Source: Nocardioides sp. TF02-7
GTDB lineage: Bacteria > Actinomycetota > Actinomycetes > Propionibacteriales > Nocardioidaceae
DNA: 64,000 bases
Direction of reading: 5' to 3'
Assembly: GCF_022437945.1 (NCBI RefSeq)
Contig: NZ_CP092535.1
Location: forward strand, 4,030,001-4,094,000
The notes beneath the pieces were generated by a model. That model worked only from the letters and a program-made list of their open reading frames with translations. It was not told the DNA's origin and searched no databases. A program made the translations under genes and the position numbers. Shown here piece by piece: positions 28,682-37,849 of the stretch; positions within the stretch are counted from its first letter, which is position 1, and each line of letters starts with the position of its first letter.

Positions 28682-29599
28682 GTGACCCGCACGGCCACCG
28701 CCGCCATCGTCGGCCCCGGCAACATCGGCACCGACCTGCTGCACAAGCTGCTGCGCCTCCGCGACGGTGGCGGCGCGGTCGAGCCGCGCTGGATGGTCGG
28801 CGTCGACCCGACGAGCGAGGGTTTGCGGGTCGCCGCCGCCCACGGGCTGGAGACGAGCCACGAGGGCGTCGACTGGCTGCTCGAGCAGGACGAGCTGCCC
28901 GACCTCGTCTTCGAGGCGACCTCCGCCTACGTGCACCGGGAGTACGCCGCCCGCTACGAGGAGGCCGGGATCCGGGCCGTCGACCTCACCCCCGCCGCGG
29001 TCGGGCCGGCCGTCATCCCGCCGGTCAACGGCGAGGATCACCTCGACGCACCCAACGTCAACATGATCACCTGCGGCGGCCAGGCCACCATCCCGATGGT
29101 GGCCGCGGTTTCCCGGGTGGCGCCGGTGTCCTACGCCGAGATCGTGGCGTCGGTCGCGAGCGTGAGCGCCGGGCCGGGCACCCGCGCCAACATCGACGAG
29201 TTCACGCGCACGACGGCGCGCGGGGTGGAGACGATCGGCGGCGCCGAGCGGGGCAAGGCGATCATCATCCTCAACCCGGCCGAGCCGCCGATGATCATGC
29301 GCGACACGATCTTCTGCGCCGTGCCGCCCGACACCGACACCGACGCCGTCACCGCGTCGGTCCACCGGATGGCGCAGGCGGTGCAGGAGTACGTCCCCGG
29401 CTACCGGCTGCTCCAGGAGCCGCAGTACGACGGCCCGTCCGACGCGACGCTCGGGCAGGTGCGCGTCTCGATCTTCGTCGAGGTCGAGGGCGCGGGCGAC
29501 TACCTGCCGCCGTACTCCGGGAACCTCGACATCATGACCGCCGCGGCCGCCAGAGTCGGCGAGGGCATCGCCCGTTCACTCGTGGGGAGCAACCGATGA
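28682..29599 (+). CDS. hsaG: HsaG, propanal/acetaldehyde dehydrogenase (acylating)
   Basis: 305 aa. Converts the propanal made by HsaF to propionyl-CoA with NAD and CoA. Rossmann motif AIVGPGNIGTDLLHKLL near residue 8. Catalytic Cys131 in NMITCGGQATIP. The C-terminal dimer and aldolase-channel region includes EPPMIMRDTIFCAVP and YSGNLDIMTAAA. GTG at 28682 after GAGGGAG. Overlaps hsaF by 4 bp; the two enzymes form a channelling complex in known systems. Confidence 0.94.
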   Translation: MTRTATAAIVGPGNIGTDLLHKLLRLRDGGGAVEPRWMVGVDPTSEGLRVAAAHGLETSHEGVDWLLEQDELPDLVFEATSAYVHREYAARYEEAGIRAVDLTPAAVGPAVIPPVNGEDHLDAPNVNMITCGGQATIPMVAAVSRVAPVSYAEIVASVASVSAGPGTRANIDEFTRTTARGVETIGGAERGKAIIILNPAEPPMIMRDTIFCAVPPDTDTDAVTASVHRMAQAVQEYVPGYRLLQEPQYDGPSDATLGQVRVSIFVEVEGAGDYLPPYSGNLDIMTAAAARVGEGIARSLVGSNR

Positions 29600-30696
29600 C
29601 CGAGATCGACACCCTGCAGCGCACGTGGTCCGGCACCCACGGCGACGAGCCGTGGGGCCACCTGGACCTCCGGCTGACCGACACCTGCCTGCGCGACGGG
29701 TCGCACCACAAGCGGCACCAGTTCACGACGCAGGAGGTCGAGGACGTCGTCCGCGCCCTCGACGAGTCCGGGATCCCCGTCATCGAGGTGACCCACGGTG
29801 ACGGGCTCGGCGGCAGCAGCTTCAACTACGGCTTCTCGCGGACGCCCGAGCAGGAGCTGATCAGCATCGCGGCGAAGACCGCCCGCCGGGCGCAGATCGC
29901 GTTCCTGATGCTGCCCGGCGTCGGCACCAAGGACGACATCCGCGCCGCGCAGGACAACGGCGGCCAGATCTGCCGGATCGCCACCCACTGCACCGAGGCC
30001 GACGTGTCGGTGCAGCACTTCGGCCTCGCCCGCGAGCTCGGCCTCGAGACGGTCGGCTTCCTGATGATGAGCCACACCCAGCCGCCCGAGGTGCTCGCGC
30101 AGCAGGCCCGGATCATGGTCGACGCGGGCTGCCAGTGCGTCTACGTCGTCGACTCCGCCGGTGCGCTGATCATGGAGCAGACAGCAGACCGGGTCGCCGC
30201 GCTCGTCGCCGAGATCGGTCACCAGGCCGACGTCGGCTTCCACGGCCACGAGAACCTCGGCCTCGGCGTCGCCAACACGATCATCGCCGCTCGCGCCGGC
30301 GCGACCCAGATCGACGGGTCGGTCCGCCGGTTCGGCGCGGGCGCCGGCAACACGCCGTTGGAGGCGTTCATCGGTGTGTGCGACAAGCTCGGCTGGACCA
30401 CCGGCGTCGACTTCCTCCGGATCGTCGACGCGTCCGAGGACGTCATCAGGCCGGCGATGCCCGAGGAGTGCCGGCTCGACCGGATGACGCTGATGATGGG
30501 CTACGCCGGCGTCTACTCGTCCTTCCTCAAGCACGCCGGTAACGCCGCCGACCGCTACGGCGTCTCCGGCGCGCAGATCCTGCTCGAGGCGGGCCGCCGC
30601 GGCTTGATCGGGGGTCAGGAGGACCAGCTGATCGACATCGCGCTGCAGCTGAGGGCGGACGAGGCGGTCGGTCCGGGCGCCCGATCCGTGCATTGA
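29596..30696 (+). CDS. hsaF: HsaF, 4-hydroxy-2-oxohexanoate aldolase
   Basis: 366-aa DRE-TIM-type, Mn-dependent aldolase splitting 4-hydroxy-2-oxohexanoate to pyruvate and propanal. Active-site start DTCLRDGSHHKRHQF near residue 29, metal ligands in VGFHGHENLGLGVANT, and the C-terminal communication domain MMGYAGVYSSFLKHA. It overlaps hsaG by 4 bp and is followed by a new KstR-controlled promoter. Confidence 0.94.
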   Translation: MTEIDTLQRTWSGTHGDEPWGHLDLRLTDTCLRDGSHHKRHQFTTQEVEDVVRALDESGIPVIEVTHGDGLGGSSFNYGFSRTPEQELISIAAKTARRAQIAFLMLPGVGTKDDIRAAQDNGGQICRIATHCTEADVSVQHFGLARELGLETVGFLMMSHTQPPEVLAQQARIMVDAGCQCVYVVDSAGALIMEQTADRVAALVAEIGHQADVGFHGHENLGLGVANTIIAARAGATQIDGSVRRFGAGAGNTPLEAFIGVCDKLGWTTGVDFLRIVDASEDVIRPAMPEECRLDRMTLMMGYAGVYSSFLKHAGNAADRYGVSGAQILLEAGRRGLIGGQEDQLIDIALQLRADEAVGPGARSVH

Positions 30697-30698
30697 AC

Positions 30699-30712
30699 TA
30701 GAACGTGTTCTA
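30699..30712. promoter_or_regulatory. Perfect KstR operator before the hsaA operon
   Basis: TAGAACGTGTTCTA, a full palindrome fitting the KstR consensus. It lies directly after the hsaF stop. A TAGTAT hexamer (30711-30716) overlaps its right edge and would start transcription at about 30723. Confidence 0.9.
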
Positions 30713-30722
30713 GTATGGAGCA

Positions 30723-30752
30723 GTGATCGTCCCGACAGGAGCTCCCACATGA
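30723..30752 (+). CDS. Possible nine-codon leader peptide overlapping the hsaA start
   Basis: GTG at 30723 lies 6 nt after TAGTAT, exactly where the other steroid promoters here place their start codons. It opens a nine-codon frame (MIVPTGAPT) whose TGA at 30750-30752 overlaps the hsaA ATG by two bases. If the mRNA is leaderless this would be translated first and could couple re-initiation at hsaA, which also has its own ACAGGAG ribosome site. Predicted from position only. Confidence 0.35.
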   Translation: MIVPTGAPT

Positions 30753-31929
30753 ACCGTCCGCCCGAGGTCCAGGCCGTCCTGGACGGCGTCCGCGACCTGC
30801 TGCCGACCTTCCGCGAGCGGGCGGACGAGGCCGAGCGGTTGCGCGTCGTCCCGGAGGCGTCGGTGAAGGAGCTCGAGGAGACCGGGTTCTTCCGGCTGCT
30901 GCAGCCGCGGCGGTACGACGGCGTCGAGGCCGACCCGGTCGACTTCTACACCGCGGTCCGCGACATCGCCGCGGCCGATGGGTCGACGGGCTGGGTGTCG
31001 AGCGTGGTGGGCGTGCACCCGTGGCAGGTGGCGCTCTTCGCCGAGGAGGCCCAGGAGGCCGTCTGGGGCAGCGACACGGGCGTCCGCCTGAGCTCGTCGT
31101 ACGCGCCCACCGGCAAGGCGGTCCTCGCCGAGGGCGGCTTCCGGCTGTCGGGCAAGTGGAGCTTCTCCTCCGGCTGCGACCACTGCCAGTGGGTGCTGCT
31201 GGGCGGGCTGGTCTTCGACGAGGCCGGCAACGTCGTCGACTTCCGCACCTTCCTGCTGCCGCGGGAGAAGTACCAGGTCGTCGACGTCTGGAACGTCGTC
31301 GGTCTGCGCGGCACCGGATCCAACGACATCGTGGTCGAGGAGACGTTCGTCCCCGAGGCGTTCACCCTGTCGATGGGGGAGACCGGCCAGTGCCGCGGCC
31401 CCGGTCAGGCCGTCAACGACGCGCCGCTCTACCGGCTGCCGTTCCACTCGATCTTCACCAGCACCATCGCCACCCCGATCATCGGCATGGCGAGGGGGCC
31501 TACGCCGAGCACGTCGAGATGCAGCAGAAGCGGGTGCGGGCGGCGTACCTCGGCGAGAAGGCGTCGCTCGACCCGTTCGCCGCGGTGCGGATCGCCCGCG
31601 CCTCCTCCGACATCGACGCCGCCTGGGCGCTGCTGATGAGCAACATCCGCGAGGAGCAGGAGCACGTCGCCCGCGGCGAGACGATCCCGCTCGAGCTGCG
31701 GCTGCGCGTGCGCCGCGACCAGGTGCTCGGCACCGCCCGGGCGATCGAGGCGATCGACACGCTCTTCGAGGCCTCCGGTGGCCGCGCCCTCGCCGAGGGC
31801 ACCTACCTGCAGCGGGCCTGGCGCGACGCCCACGCCGGCCGGGTGCACGCGGCCAACGACCCCGAGCGCGCGCTCCAGATGTACGGCGCCCAGCAGTTCG
31901 GGCACAAGGTCGACCCGGGGATGTACTGA
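30749..31929 (+). CDS. hsaA: HsaA, oxygenase of 3-HSA 4-hydroxylase (one frameshift)
   Basis: Flavin-dependent monooxygenase of the acyl-CoA-dehydrogenase fold, about 393 aa. It hydroxylates the phenolic secosteroid 3-HSA at C4 using FMNH2 from HsaB. Typical regions: GSTGWVSSVVGVHPWQVALF, GKWSFSSGCDHCQWVLLGG, VVGLRGTGSNDIVVEETFVP and MYGAQQFGHKVDPGMY at the end. One G is missing at 31494-31498 (MARGAYAEHVEMQQ when restored). ATG at 30749 after ACAGGAG. First structural gene of hsaA-hsaD-hsaC-hsaB. Confidence 0.93.
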
Positions 31930-32847
31930 GTGACGAACGACGACCAGGTCTTCTCGAGGGAAGCCACCCGCCGCACCGCCCAGGTGAAGACCGAGGCGGC
32001 CGGCGAGATCACCCTGAGCTACCACGAAGGGGGCGGCGAGGGAGGCGCGTCCGGTGACCGACTGCCGTTGGTGATGCTCCACGGCGGCGGTCCCGGCGCG
32101 TCCTCGTGGTCCAACTTCGGGCCGGCGCTGCCCGGGTTCGCCGCGGAGTACCGCACCCTGCTGGTCGACCAGCCGGGCTTCGGCGGCTCCGACAAGCCCG
32201 CGGTGGTGGGCAACTACTACCGCTTCGCCGCCGACGCCGTCGTGGCGCTGCTCGACCACCTCGGCATCCCGCAGGTCCACCTGCTCGGCAACAGCCTCGG
32301 CGGCGGCACCGCGATGCGGCTGGCCCTGTCGTACCCCGACCGGGTCGGCCGGCTCGTCCTGATGGGCCCCGGCGGCCTCTCCCTCAACCTCTTCCACGCC
32401 GACCCGACCGAGGGCGTCCAGCGGCTGATGGACTTCGCCGCCGACCCGAGCCGCGAGGCACTGCGGGCGTTCATCTCGACGATGGTCGTCGACCAGGCGC
32501 TGGTCACCGACGAGCTCGTCGAGGAGCGGTACGCCGACGCGACCGCGCCCGGCGCCCGCGAGGCGATGGCGTCGATGGGCTGGTCGTTCTACGACCCGGA
32601 GACCGCCGAGGACGGGATGCTGTGGCGCGAGGCGCACCGGCTGCGCCACCACACCCTGCTCACGTGGGGCCGCGAGGACCGGGTCAACCCCCTCGACGGC
32701 GCCGTCGCGGCGCTCAAGCTGATCCCGCGGGCGCAGCTGCACGTGTTCCCGCGCTGCGGCCACTGGGCGCAGATCGAGGCCGCCGACGAGTTCCGCGAGG
32801 TCGCGGTCGCCTTCCTCAACCGTCACCAGCCGAGGAGCAGCCGATGA
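31930..32847 (+). CDS. hsaD: HsaD, meta-cleavage product hydrolase
   Basis: 305-aa alpha/beta-hydrolase that cleaves 4,9-DSHA into the C/D-ring propanoate HIP and 2-hydroxyhexa-2,4-dienoate. Oxyanion region LHGGGPGASSWSNF, nucleophile elbow LLGNSLGGGTAMRL (Ser near residue 121), acid in TWGREDRVNPLDG and His in FPRCGHWAQIE. GTG at 31930 abuts the hsaA stop; the end overlaps hsaC at ATGA. Confidence 0.94.
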   Translation: MTNDDQVFSREATRRTAQVKTEAAGEITLSYHEGGGEGGASGDRLPLVMLHGGGPGASSWSNFGPALPGFAAEYRTLLVDQPGFGGSDKPAVVGNYYRFAADAVVALLDHLGIPQVHLLGNSLGGGTAMRLALSYPDRVGRLVLMGPGGLSLNLFHADPTEGVQRLMDFAADPSREALRAFISTMVVDQALVTDELVEERYADATAPGAREAMASMGWSFYDPETAEDGMLWREAHRLRHHTLLTWGREDRVNPLDGAVAALKLIPRAQLHVFPRCGHWAQIEAADEFREVAVAFLNRHQPRSSR

Positions 32848-33743
32848 CGATCGACATCAAGTCCATGGGGTACGTGCGCGTCGCCAGCACCGACCTCGAC
32901 GCCTGGCGCACCTTCGCCGGCAAGGTGCTCGGCCTCGCCGAGGGCCGGGGACCCCACCCGGACCACCAGTACTGGCGGATCGACGAGGTGTCGGCCCGCC
33001 TGGTGGTCGTCCCCTCCGACGCCGACCACCTCGACTGCTCCGGCTGGGAGGTCGCCGACCACCAGGCGCTGCAGGAGGCGCGCGAGCACCTGCAGAAGGC
33101 CGGGGTCGAGTTCGAGGAGGGCACCCGCGAGGGAGGTCGACGAGCGCCGTGTGCAGGAGCTGGTCCGGTTCCGCGACCCGTGGGACAACGTCTTCGAGCT
33201 GTTCCACGGCATCACCTACGAGTCGCGCCCCGTGGTGACGCCGTACGCCGCCCGGTTCGTCACCGGCGACCAGGGCATGGGCCACATCGTGCTGCCCGTG
33301 CTCGACGACGTCGAGGCGCTGCGGTTCTACACCGAGGTGCTCGGCTTCCGGCTGCGCGACTCGATGAGCATGCCCGGCGAGTTCGTCGGCAAGGAGCCGG
33401 GGAGCAAGGTGTGGCTCCGGTTCCTCGGCGTCAACCCGCGACACCACTCGCTGGCGTTCCTGCCGATGCCCAACCCCAGCAAGTGCGTGCACATCATGTT
33501 CGAGGTCGACGAGCTCGACCACGTGGGCCGGGCGCTCGAGCGGGTCAAGAAGCACGGCGCCCCCTGTCGGCGACCCTGGGCCGGCACATGAACGACGAGA
33601 TGATCTCGTTCTACGTGCGCTCGCCGGGCGGGTTCGACGTCGAGTTCGGCACCGAGGGCCTGCGGGTCGACGACGCCAAGTGGGTCGCGCGCGAGTCGAC
33701 CGCGGTCTCCTACTGGGGGCACGACTTCAGTGGTGGAAGCTGA
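32844..33743 (+). CDS. hsaC: HsaC, extradiol ring-cleavage dioxygenase (two compensating frameshifts)
   Basis: Fe(II) type I extradiol dioxygenase, 299 aa when restored, that opens the catechol ring A of the secosteroid. Two VOC-type modules are visible: IKSMGYVRVASTDLDAWRTF and, in the second, the metal ligands in GMGHIVLPV (His), PRHHSLAF (His) and GGFDVEFG (Glu). One G is extra at 33131-33133 and one C is missing at 33560-33564, so three frames are needed to read it but total length is normal. ATG overlaps the hsaD stop. Confidence 0.92.
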   Translation: MTIDIKSMGYVRVASTDLDAWRTFAGKVLGLAEGRGPHPDHQYWRIDEVSARLVVVPSDADHLDCSGWEVADHQALQEAREHLQKAGVEFEEGTREGGRRAPCAGAGPVPRPVGQRLRAVPRHHLRVAPRGDAVRRPVRHRRPGHGPHRAARARRRRGAAVLHRGARLPAARLDEHARRVRRQGAGEQGVAPVPRRQPATPLAGVPADAQPQQVRAHHVRGRRARPRGPGARAGQEARRPLSATLGRHMNDEMISFYVRSPGGFDVEFGTEGLRVDDAKWVARESTAVSYWGHDFSGGS

Positions 33744-33764
33744 GGAGTGGGTACCTTGGCCAGC

Positions 33765-34430
33765 ATGCCTGCGCCACAGAGCCCCGAGCCCCGACCCCAT
33801 GGCGACAAGCTGCTGGAGGGCGTGAGCTCCGACGCGCGGGAGACCTGGCCCAGCCCCACCCTGATCGACTCCTGGCTCGGCGACGCCGAGGTCGACTTCG
33901 AGTTCCGGCCCGGCGAGGACGTCCACGTCCACGACGACCCGGAGGCGCAGGCCGCGGCCCGCCGGTTCCGCGACGTGCTCGGCTGCTTCGCCTCCGGGAT
34001 CACGGTCGTCACCACCATCAGCGGCGGCGAACCGGTGGGCATGACCTGTCAGTCGTTCTCGAGCGTCTCGCTGGAACCGCCGCTGGTGCTCTTCGTCCCG
34101 GCGCGGACCTCGCGCGCCTGGCCCCTGATCCAGCGCACCGGGAGGTTCTGCGTCAACGTGCTCGCAGCCGACCAGGAGCACGTGTCGGCACAGATGGCGA
34201 GCAAGGGCGCCGACAAGTTCGCCGGCATCGACTGGCACCCGGCGGAGGTGACCGGCTCACCCGTGGTCGAGGGGTCGCTCGCCCACCTCGACTGCACGAT
34301 CCACGCGGTCCACGAGGCGGGCGACCACTACGTCGTCATCGGCCGCGTCGAGCACCTCGCGACCACCGAGCGCGACGTGACCGAGCCGCTGCTCTACTTC
34401 CGCGGCCGCTACCGCACGACCGACGCCTGA
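33765..34430 (+). CDS. hsaB: HsaB, flavin reductase with an N-terminal extension
   Basis: Supplies reduced flavin to HsaA. The flavin-reductase domain (about residues 60-215) has FASGITVVTTISGGEPVGMT, CQSFSSVSLEPPLVLFVPA, GRFCVNVLAADQEHVSAQMA and GSLAHLDCTIHAVHEAGDHY. About 55 residues precede it (PTLIDSWLGDAEVDFEFRPG region) that mycobacterial HsaB lacks. The start is uncertain: ATG 33765 is listed, but TTG 33756, 8 nt after GAGGAG, and GTG 33747 are in frame. Confidence 0.9.
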   Translation: MPAPQSPEPRPHGDKLLEGVSSDARETWPSPTLIDSWLGDAEVDFEFRPGEDVHVHDDPEAQAAARRFRDVLGCFASGITVVTTISGGEPVGMTCQSFSSVSLEPPLVLFVPARTSRAWPLIQRTGRFCVNVLAADQEHVSAQMASKGADKFAGIDWHPAEVTGSPVVEGSLAHLDCTIHAVHEAGDHYVVIGRVEHLATTERDVTEPLLYFRGRYRTTDA

Positions 34431-34431
34431 G

Positions 34432-35915
34432 ATGACGCACGGAGTCTCGTTCGCCGCCACGCCCGACGGCCGGCGCAGCACCACCCGCGCCGGGCGCACC
34501 ATCGTCGCCGACGCCCTGCGGTCCGTCGACCCCGCCGGCGCGCTCGGAGCCGAGCAGGAGACCGCATGGCGCAGCCGCTACCTGCTCCACTTCCGCCGCC
34601 TCGTCGAAGCCGGGGTCGCCCGGCCCGACGACTGGCACGCCATCGCGGACGCCGGCCTGGAGGCCGTCCACCGCACCCTCGTCGTCGCCGGCCCGGATGG
34701 CCCCGACGGGGGCGACCGCCCGCTCGGCTCCTTGACCACGGCGCCCGCGCAGGCGGCCTTGCAAACGCTCGAGGTGAAGGGACTCGGGGCGGCGGAGGCC
34801 GAGCTCCGGCTGCCCTACCGCGGCCGCACGCTCCACGGTCGCGACCTGGTCGGCCAGCTCGCGGAGTGGGTCCGGCGCGGCGTGATGGAGCCCTCCGCGG
34901 CCGACGCCGTCGGCCGCGTGGCCGACCACCCCGAGTGGCTCCGGCTGGACGGCCGCACCGTCGTCGCCCTCGGTGCCGGGGCCGAGATGGGCCCGCTCGG
35001 CCCGCTGCTGCGGTGGGGCGCCACCGTCGCCGCCGTCGACCTCCCGCGTCCCGCGCTCTGGGAGCGCGTGGCGGCCACCGCGCGCGCCGGCGCCGGACGG
35101 CTCCTGCTGCCCGTCCGTGACGGTGCCGACGGTGCCGACAGCGGCGATGAAGCGGTCCGCGGCGCCGGAGCCGACCTGCTCGCCGAGGTGCCCGAGGTCG
35201 CCGACTGGCTGACGGGGCTCGACGGCGACCTGGTGCTCGGCAACTACCTCTACGCCGACGGCGGCACCCACGTCCGCGTGGCCGCGGCGGCCGACGTGCT
35301 CGCCGTACGGCTGGCGGCGGCGCGACCCGACGCGGCGCTCGCCTTCCTGGCGACGCCGACCGACGCGTTCGCCGTGCCGCACGAGGCGGTCGAGCACTCC
35401 ACCCGTGCCTACCGCGAGCGCTCGGCGACAGCGAAGGTCGTGGGCCGCCCGCTGCGGTGGGCGTCCCGGGGCCGGCTGCTCCACCGCGCCTACCCGCCCG
35501 ATGCCGACCCCGGCATCAACGACAGCATCGTGCCGGTGCAGGGTCCCAACTACGCGCTGGCCAAGCGCATCCAGCGGTGGCGGGCCACCGCGGCCCGCCG
35601 CGACGGCCGGCTGGTCTCGTTCCACGTCGCGCCGTCGACCCGCACCCGATCGGTCGTCAAGAGCCGGGCGCTCGCCGCGGCCTTCGCCGGCGCGCACCGG
35701 TTCGGCGTCGAGGTCTTCGAGCCCGACACCGCCAACACGCTGATGGCGGCCCTGCTCGTCCACGACCTCAGCACCGAGCAGCCGCGGCACGACCACCCGT
35801 GGCAGGACGAGGCGTACGCCGCCGTGCACGGCGGCCTGTGGCGGGCGGCGTACGAGCCCCCCGCAGCGCGCTCGGGCTCGCGGCGGCGCTGGGGTACGCG
35901 AGCGTCCGCAGCTGA
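34432..35915 (+). CDS. Unrecognised Rossmann-like protein in the hsa operon (one frameshift)
   Basis: About 495 aa, starting 1 nt after the hsaB stop, so almost certainly co-transcribed with the ring-A genes. I do not recognise the family. The N-terminal part is helical (SRYLLHFRRLVEAGVARPDDW), with repeated Pro-Ala and Asp stretches. The middle holds a glycine-rich dinucleotide-like motif, TVVALGAGAEMGPLGPLL, followed by ATVAAVDLPRPALWERV, which looks like a Rossmann beta-alpha-beta with an acidic strand end. The C-terminal part has LVSFHVAPSTRTRSVVKSR and FEPDTANTLMAALLVHDL. A missing C at 35857-35862 hides the natural end LGLAAALGYASVRS. It has no counterpart in the M. tuberculosis hsa operon that I can name. 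It could be a reductase or a ligand-binding protein acting on secosteroid intermediates. Confidence 0.6.
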
Positions 35916-35921
35916 GGGCGC

Positions 35922-36908
35922 TCAGAGCGCGACGGCGGCCCGGTGCCGGTGCGGTGGACCGAAGAGCCGGCCGAGGGCGTGGGCCCGCTTGAGCACGAGC
36001 TGGGCGTCGTGCTCCCAGGTGATGGCGATCCCGCCGTGGAGCTGGACGCACTCGGCGGCGTGGTGGGCGGCGGCCTCGAGCGCGTAGGCCGCGGCCGTGT
36101 GCACGAGCTGCTCGGCGTCCGGCGCGCCGGTGGCGAGGGCGTAGGACGCCGCCCACGACGCCGACCGGGCGATCTCGAGCTCCGCGAGCAGGTCGGCCAT
36201 CCGGTGCTTGAGCGCCTGGAAGGAGCCGATCGCGCGACCGAACTGCACCCGCTGCCTGCTGTGGTCGACCGTCATCCGCAGCGCCCGGTCGCAGAGGCCG
36301 ACCGCCATCGCGGCCACCGCGGCGCTGCCCACCAGCTCGGCCCGGGCGCGGGCAACGGTGCCGTCGCCGACGACGGTCGTCCGCGCTCCGGCGAGGTCGA
36401 CGCGGGCCATCCGGAGCGTCTGGTCCATCGTCCCCACCGGCTCGGTGCGCGGCCGCTCCACCTCGACCAGGTCGTCGCCGGTGACCGTCAGCACGACCTC
36501 CGCGCCGGCGGCGTCGAGGACCGGCCGGCCGGCGTCGAGCACGATCGTCGCGACCTGGCCTGCGGCGATCCGGGGAAGCAACCGCTGCCTCGCCTCCTCG
36601 GTCCCGCCGGCCAGCAGCGCCTCGGCGGCCACGACGGTCGCGAGCAGCGGCGCGGGCGCCAGGGAGCGCCCCAGCTCCTCCAGCACGACGGCGGTCTCGA
36701 AGAACGTGGCGCCGGCGCCGCCGTGCTCCTCGGGAACGGCCAGCGCGGCCACGCCGACCTGGTCGCAGAGCGTGGCCCACAGCCGGTCGTCGTACCCGCG
36801 GTCGGAGGCCGCCGCCGCCCGCACCGCCGCCGAGTCCGCCTGCTTGGCCAAGACCGCGCGGACGGTGGCCGCCAGCTCGGCCTGCTCCTCGCTGAGCGCG
36901 AACTCCAC
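35922..36908 (-). CDS. fadE33: FadE33-like acyl-CoA dehydrogenase subunit
   Basis: 328-aa short acyl-CoA dehydrogenase of the heteromeric steroid type. N-terminal MEFALSEEQAELAATVRAVL, middle MTVDHSRQRVQFGRAIGSFQ, end AECVQLHGGIAITWEHDAQL. Such subunits lack one half of the FAD/active site and pair with a partner, probably the product of the adjacent fadE32. In M. tuberculosis fadE31-32-33 follow fadD3 and act late in C/D-ring degradation, as here. GTG at 36908, 1 nt after the fadE32 stop. Frame intact. Confidence 0.85.
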   Translation of the reverse strand: MEFALSEEQAELAATVRAVLAKQADSAAVRAAAASDRGYDDRLWATLCDQVGVAALAVPEEHGGAGATFFETAVVLEELGRSLAPAPLLATVVAAEALLAGGTEEARQRLLPRIAAGQVATIVLDAGRPVLDAAGAEVVLTVTGDDLVEVERPRTEPVGTMDQTLRMARVDLAGARTTVVGDGTVARARAELVGSAAVAAMAVGLCDRALRMTVDHSRQRVQFGRAIGSFQALKHRMADLLAELEIARSASWAASYALATGAPDAEQLVHTAAAYALEAAAHHAAECVQLHGGIAITWEHDAQLVLKRAHALGRLFGPPHRHRAAVAL

Positions 36909-36909
36909 C

Positions 36910-37849
36910 TCAGGCCTCCGCCGGCTCGAGCAGCGACTCCAGGACCCGCGCCCGGTGGAACGACGGCGTGCCCCAGGCGCCGACCAGGGCCCGGATCCGG
37001 GTCAGCCAGATGCTGAGGTCGAGCTCCCGCGTGTAGCCGATCGCCCCGTGCACCTGCAGGCCGGTGCGGGCGGCCAGGTAGGCGGCGTCGCCGGCCAGCA
37101 CCTTCGCCGCCGACACCGAGCGCGGCGTGACGTCGAGCGCGGCGCCGTGGACGAGCGGACGGGCGAAGTCGAGGGCGATCCGTACGTCGGCCAGCCGGTG
37201 CTTGACCGCCTGGTAGGAGCCGATCTCGCGGCCGAACTGCCGGCGCTGGCCGGCGTAGGCCACCGTGTCGGCGAGCACCCTCTCGCCGGCGCCGAGGAGG
37301 TACGCCGCGGCCGCCAGGGCGGCGTGGTCGAACGCGGGGCGGGCGGCGGTGCGGTCCGTCGTCGCCGGCCGGACGGCGGCCACGTCGAACAGCCGTCGTG
37401 CCGGGTCCACCGACGACCTCGGGCCGGCGACCACCGCCGCCTCCTGGAGCCCGTCGTCGGTCGCCACGTAGACCTGGTCGGCCGCGTCGGCGTCCACCGC
37501 GTGCGGGACGTGGGGGCGGCACGGCCACGGTGGCGACGCCCGCCACCTCCCGGCCGAGCGCCACTGGCAGGTAGGCGGCCGACTCCACCCACGGGCCCGG
37601 CACCGCGTGCCGCCCGAGCACCTCGAACGCCACCACCACCTCGACCGGGGTGGCGCCGAGCCCGCCGGCGTCCTCGGGAACCAGCAGCGCGGGGACGCCC
37701 TGCTCGGCCAGCCGCGACCACAGCCGCAGGCCGGGCGCCGGGTCGCCCTCCGGCCAGGCGCGGGCGACGGCGACCGGGTCGCTGCCCGCGACCAGCGCGT
37801 CGAGCGCCTTCCCGAACGCGCGCTGCTCCTCCGAGAGGGCGAACCTCAC
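36910..37849 (-). CDS. fadE32: FadE32-like acyl-CoA dehydrogenase subunit (one frameshift)
   Basis: About 312 aa when one base of the G5 run at 37512-37516 is removed (VAVPPHVPHAVDADAADQVY restored). Starts VRFALSEEQRAFGKALDALV. Carries AYAGQRRQFGREIGSYQAVK and ARTGLQVHGAIGYTRELDLS, typical of the smaller subunit of actinobacterial steroid acyl-CoA dehydrogenases. GTG at 37849 overlaps the fadE31 stop by 4 bp. Part of fadD3-fadE31-fadE32-fadE33, presumably under KstR2 from the box at 40524. Confidence 0.85.
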
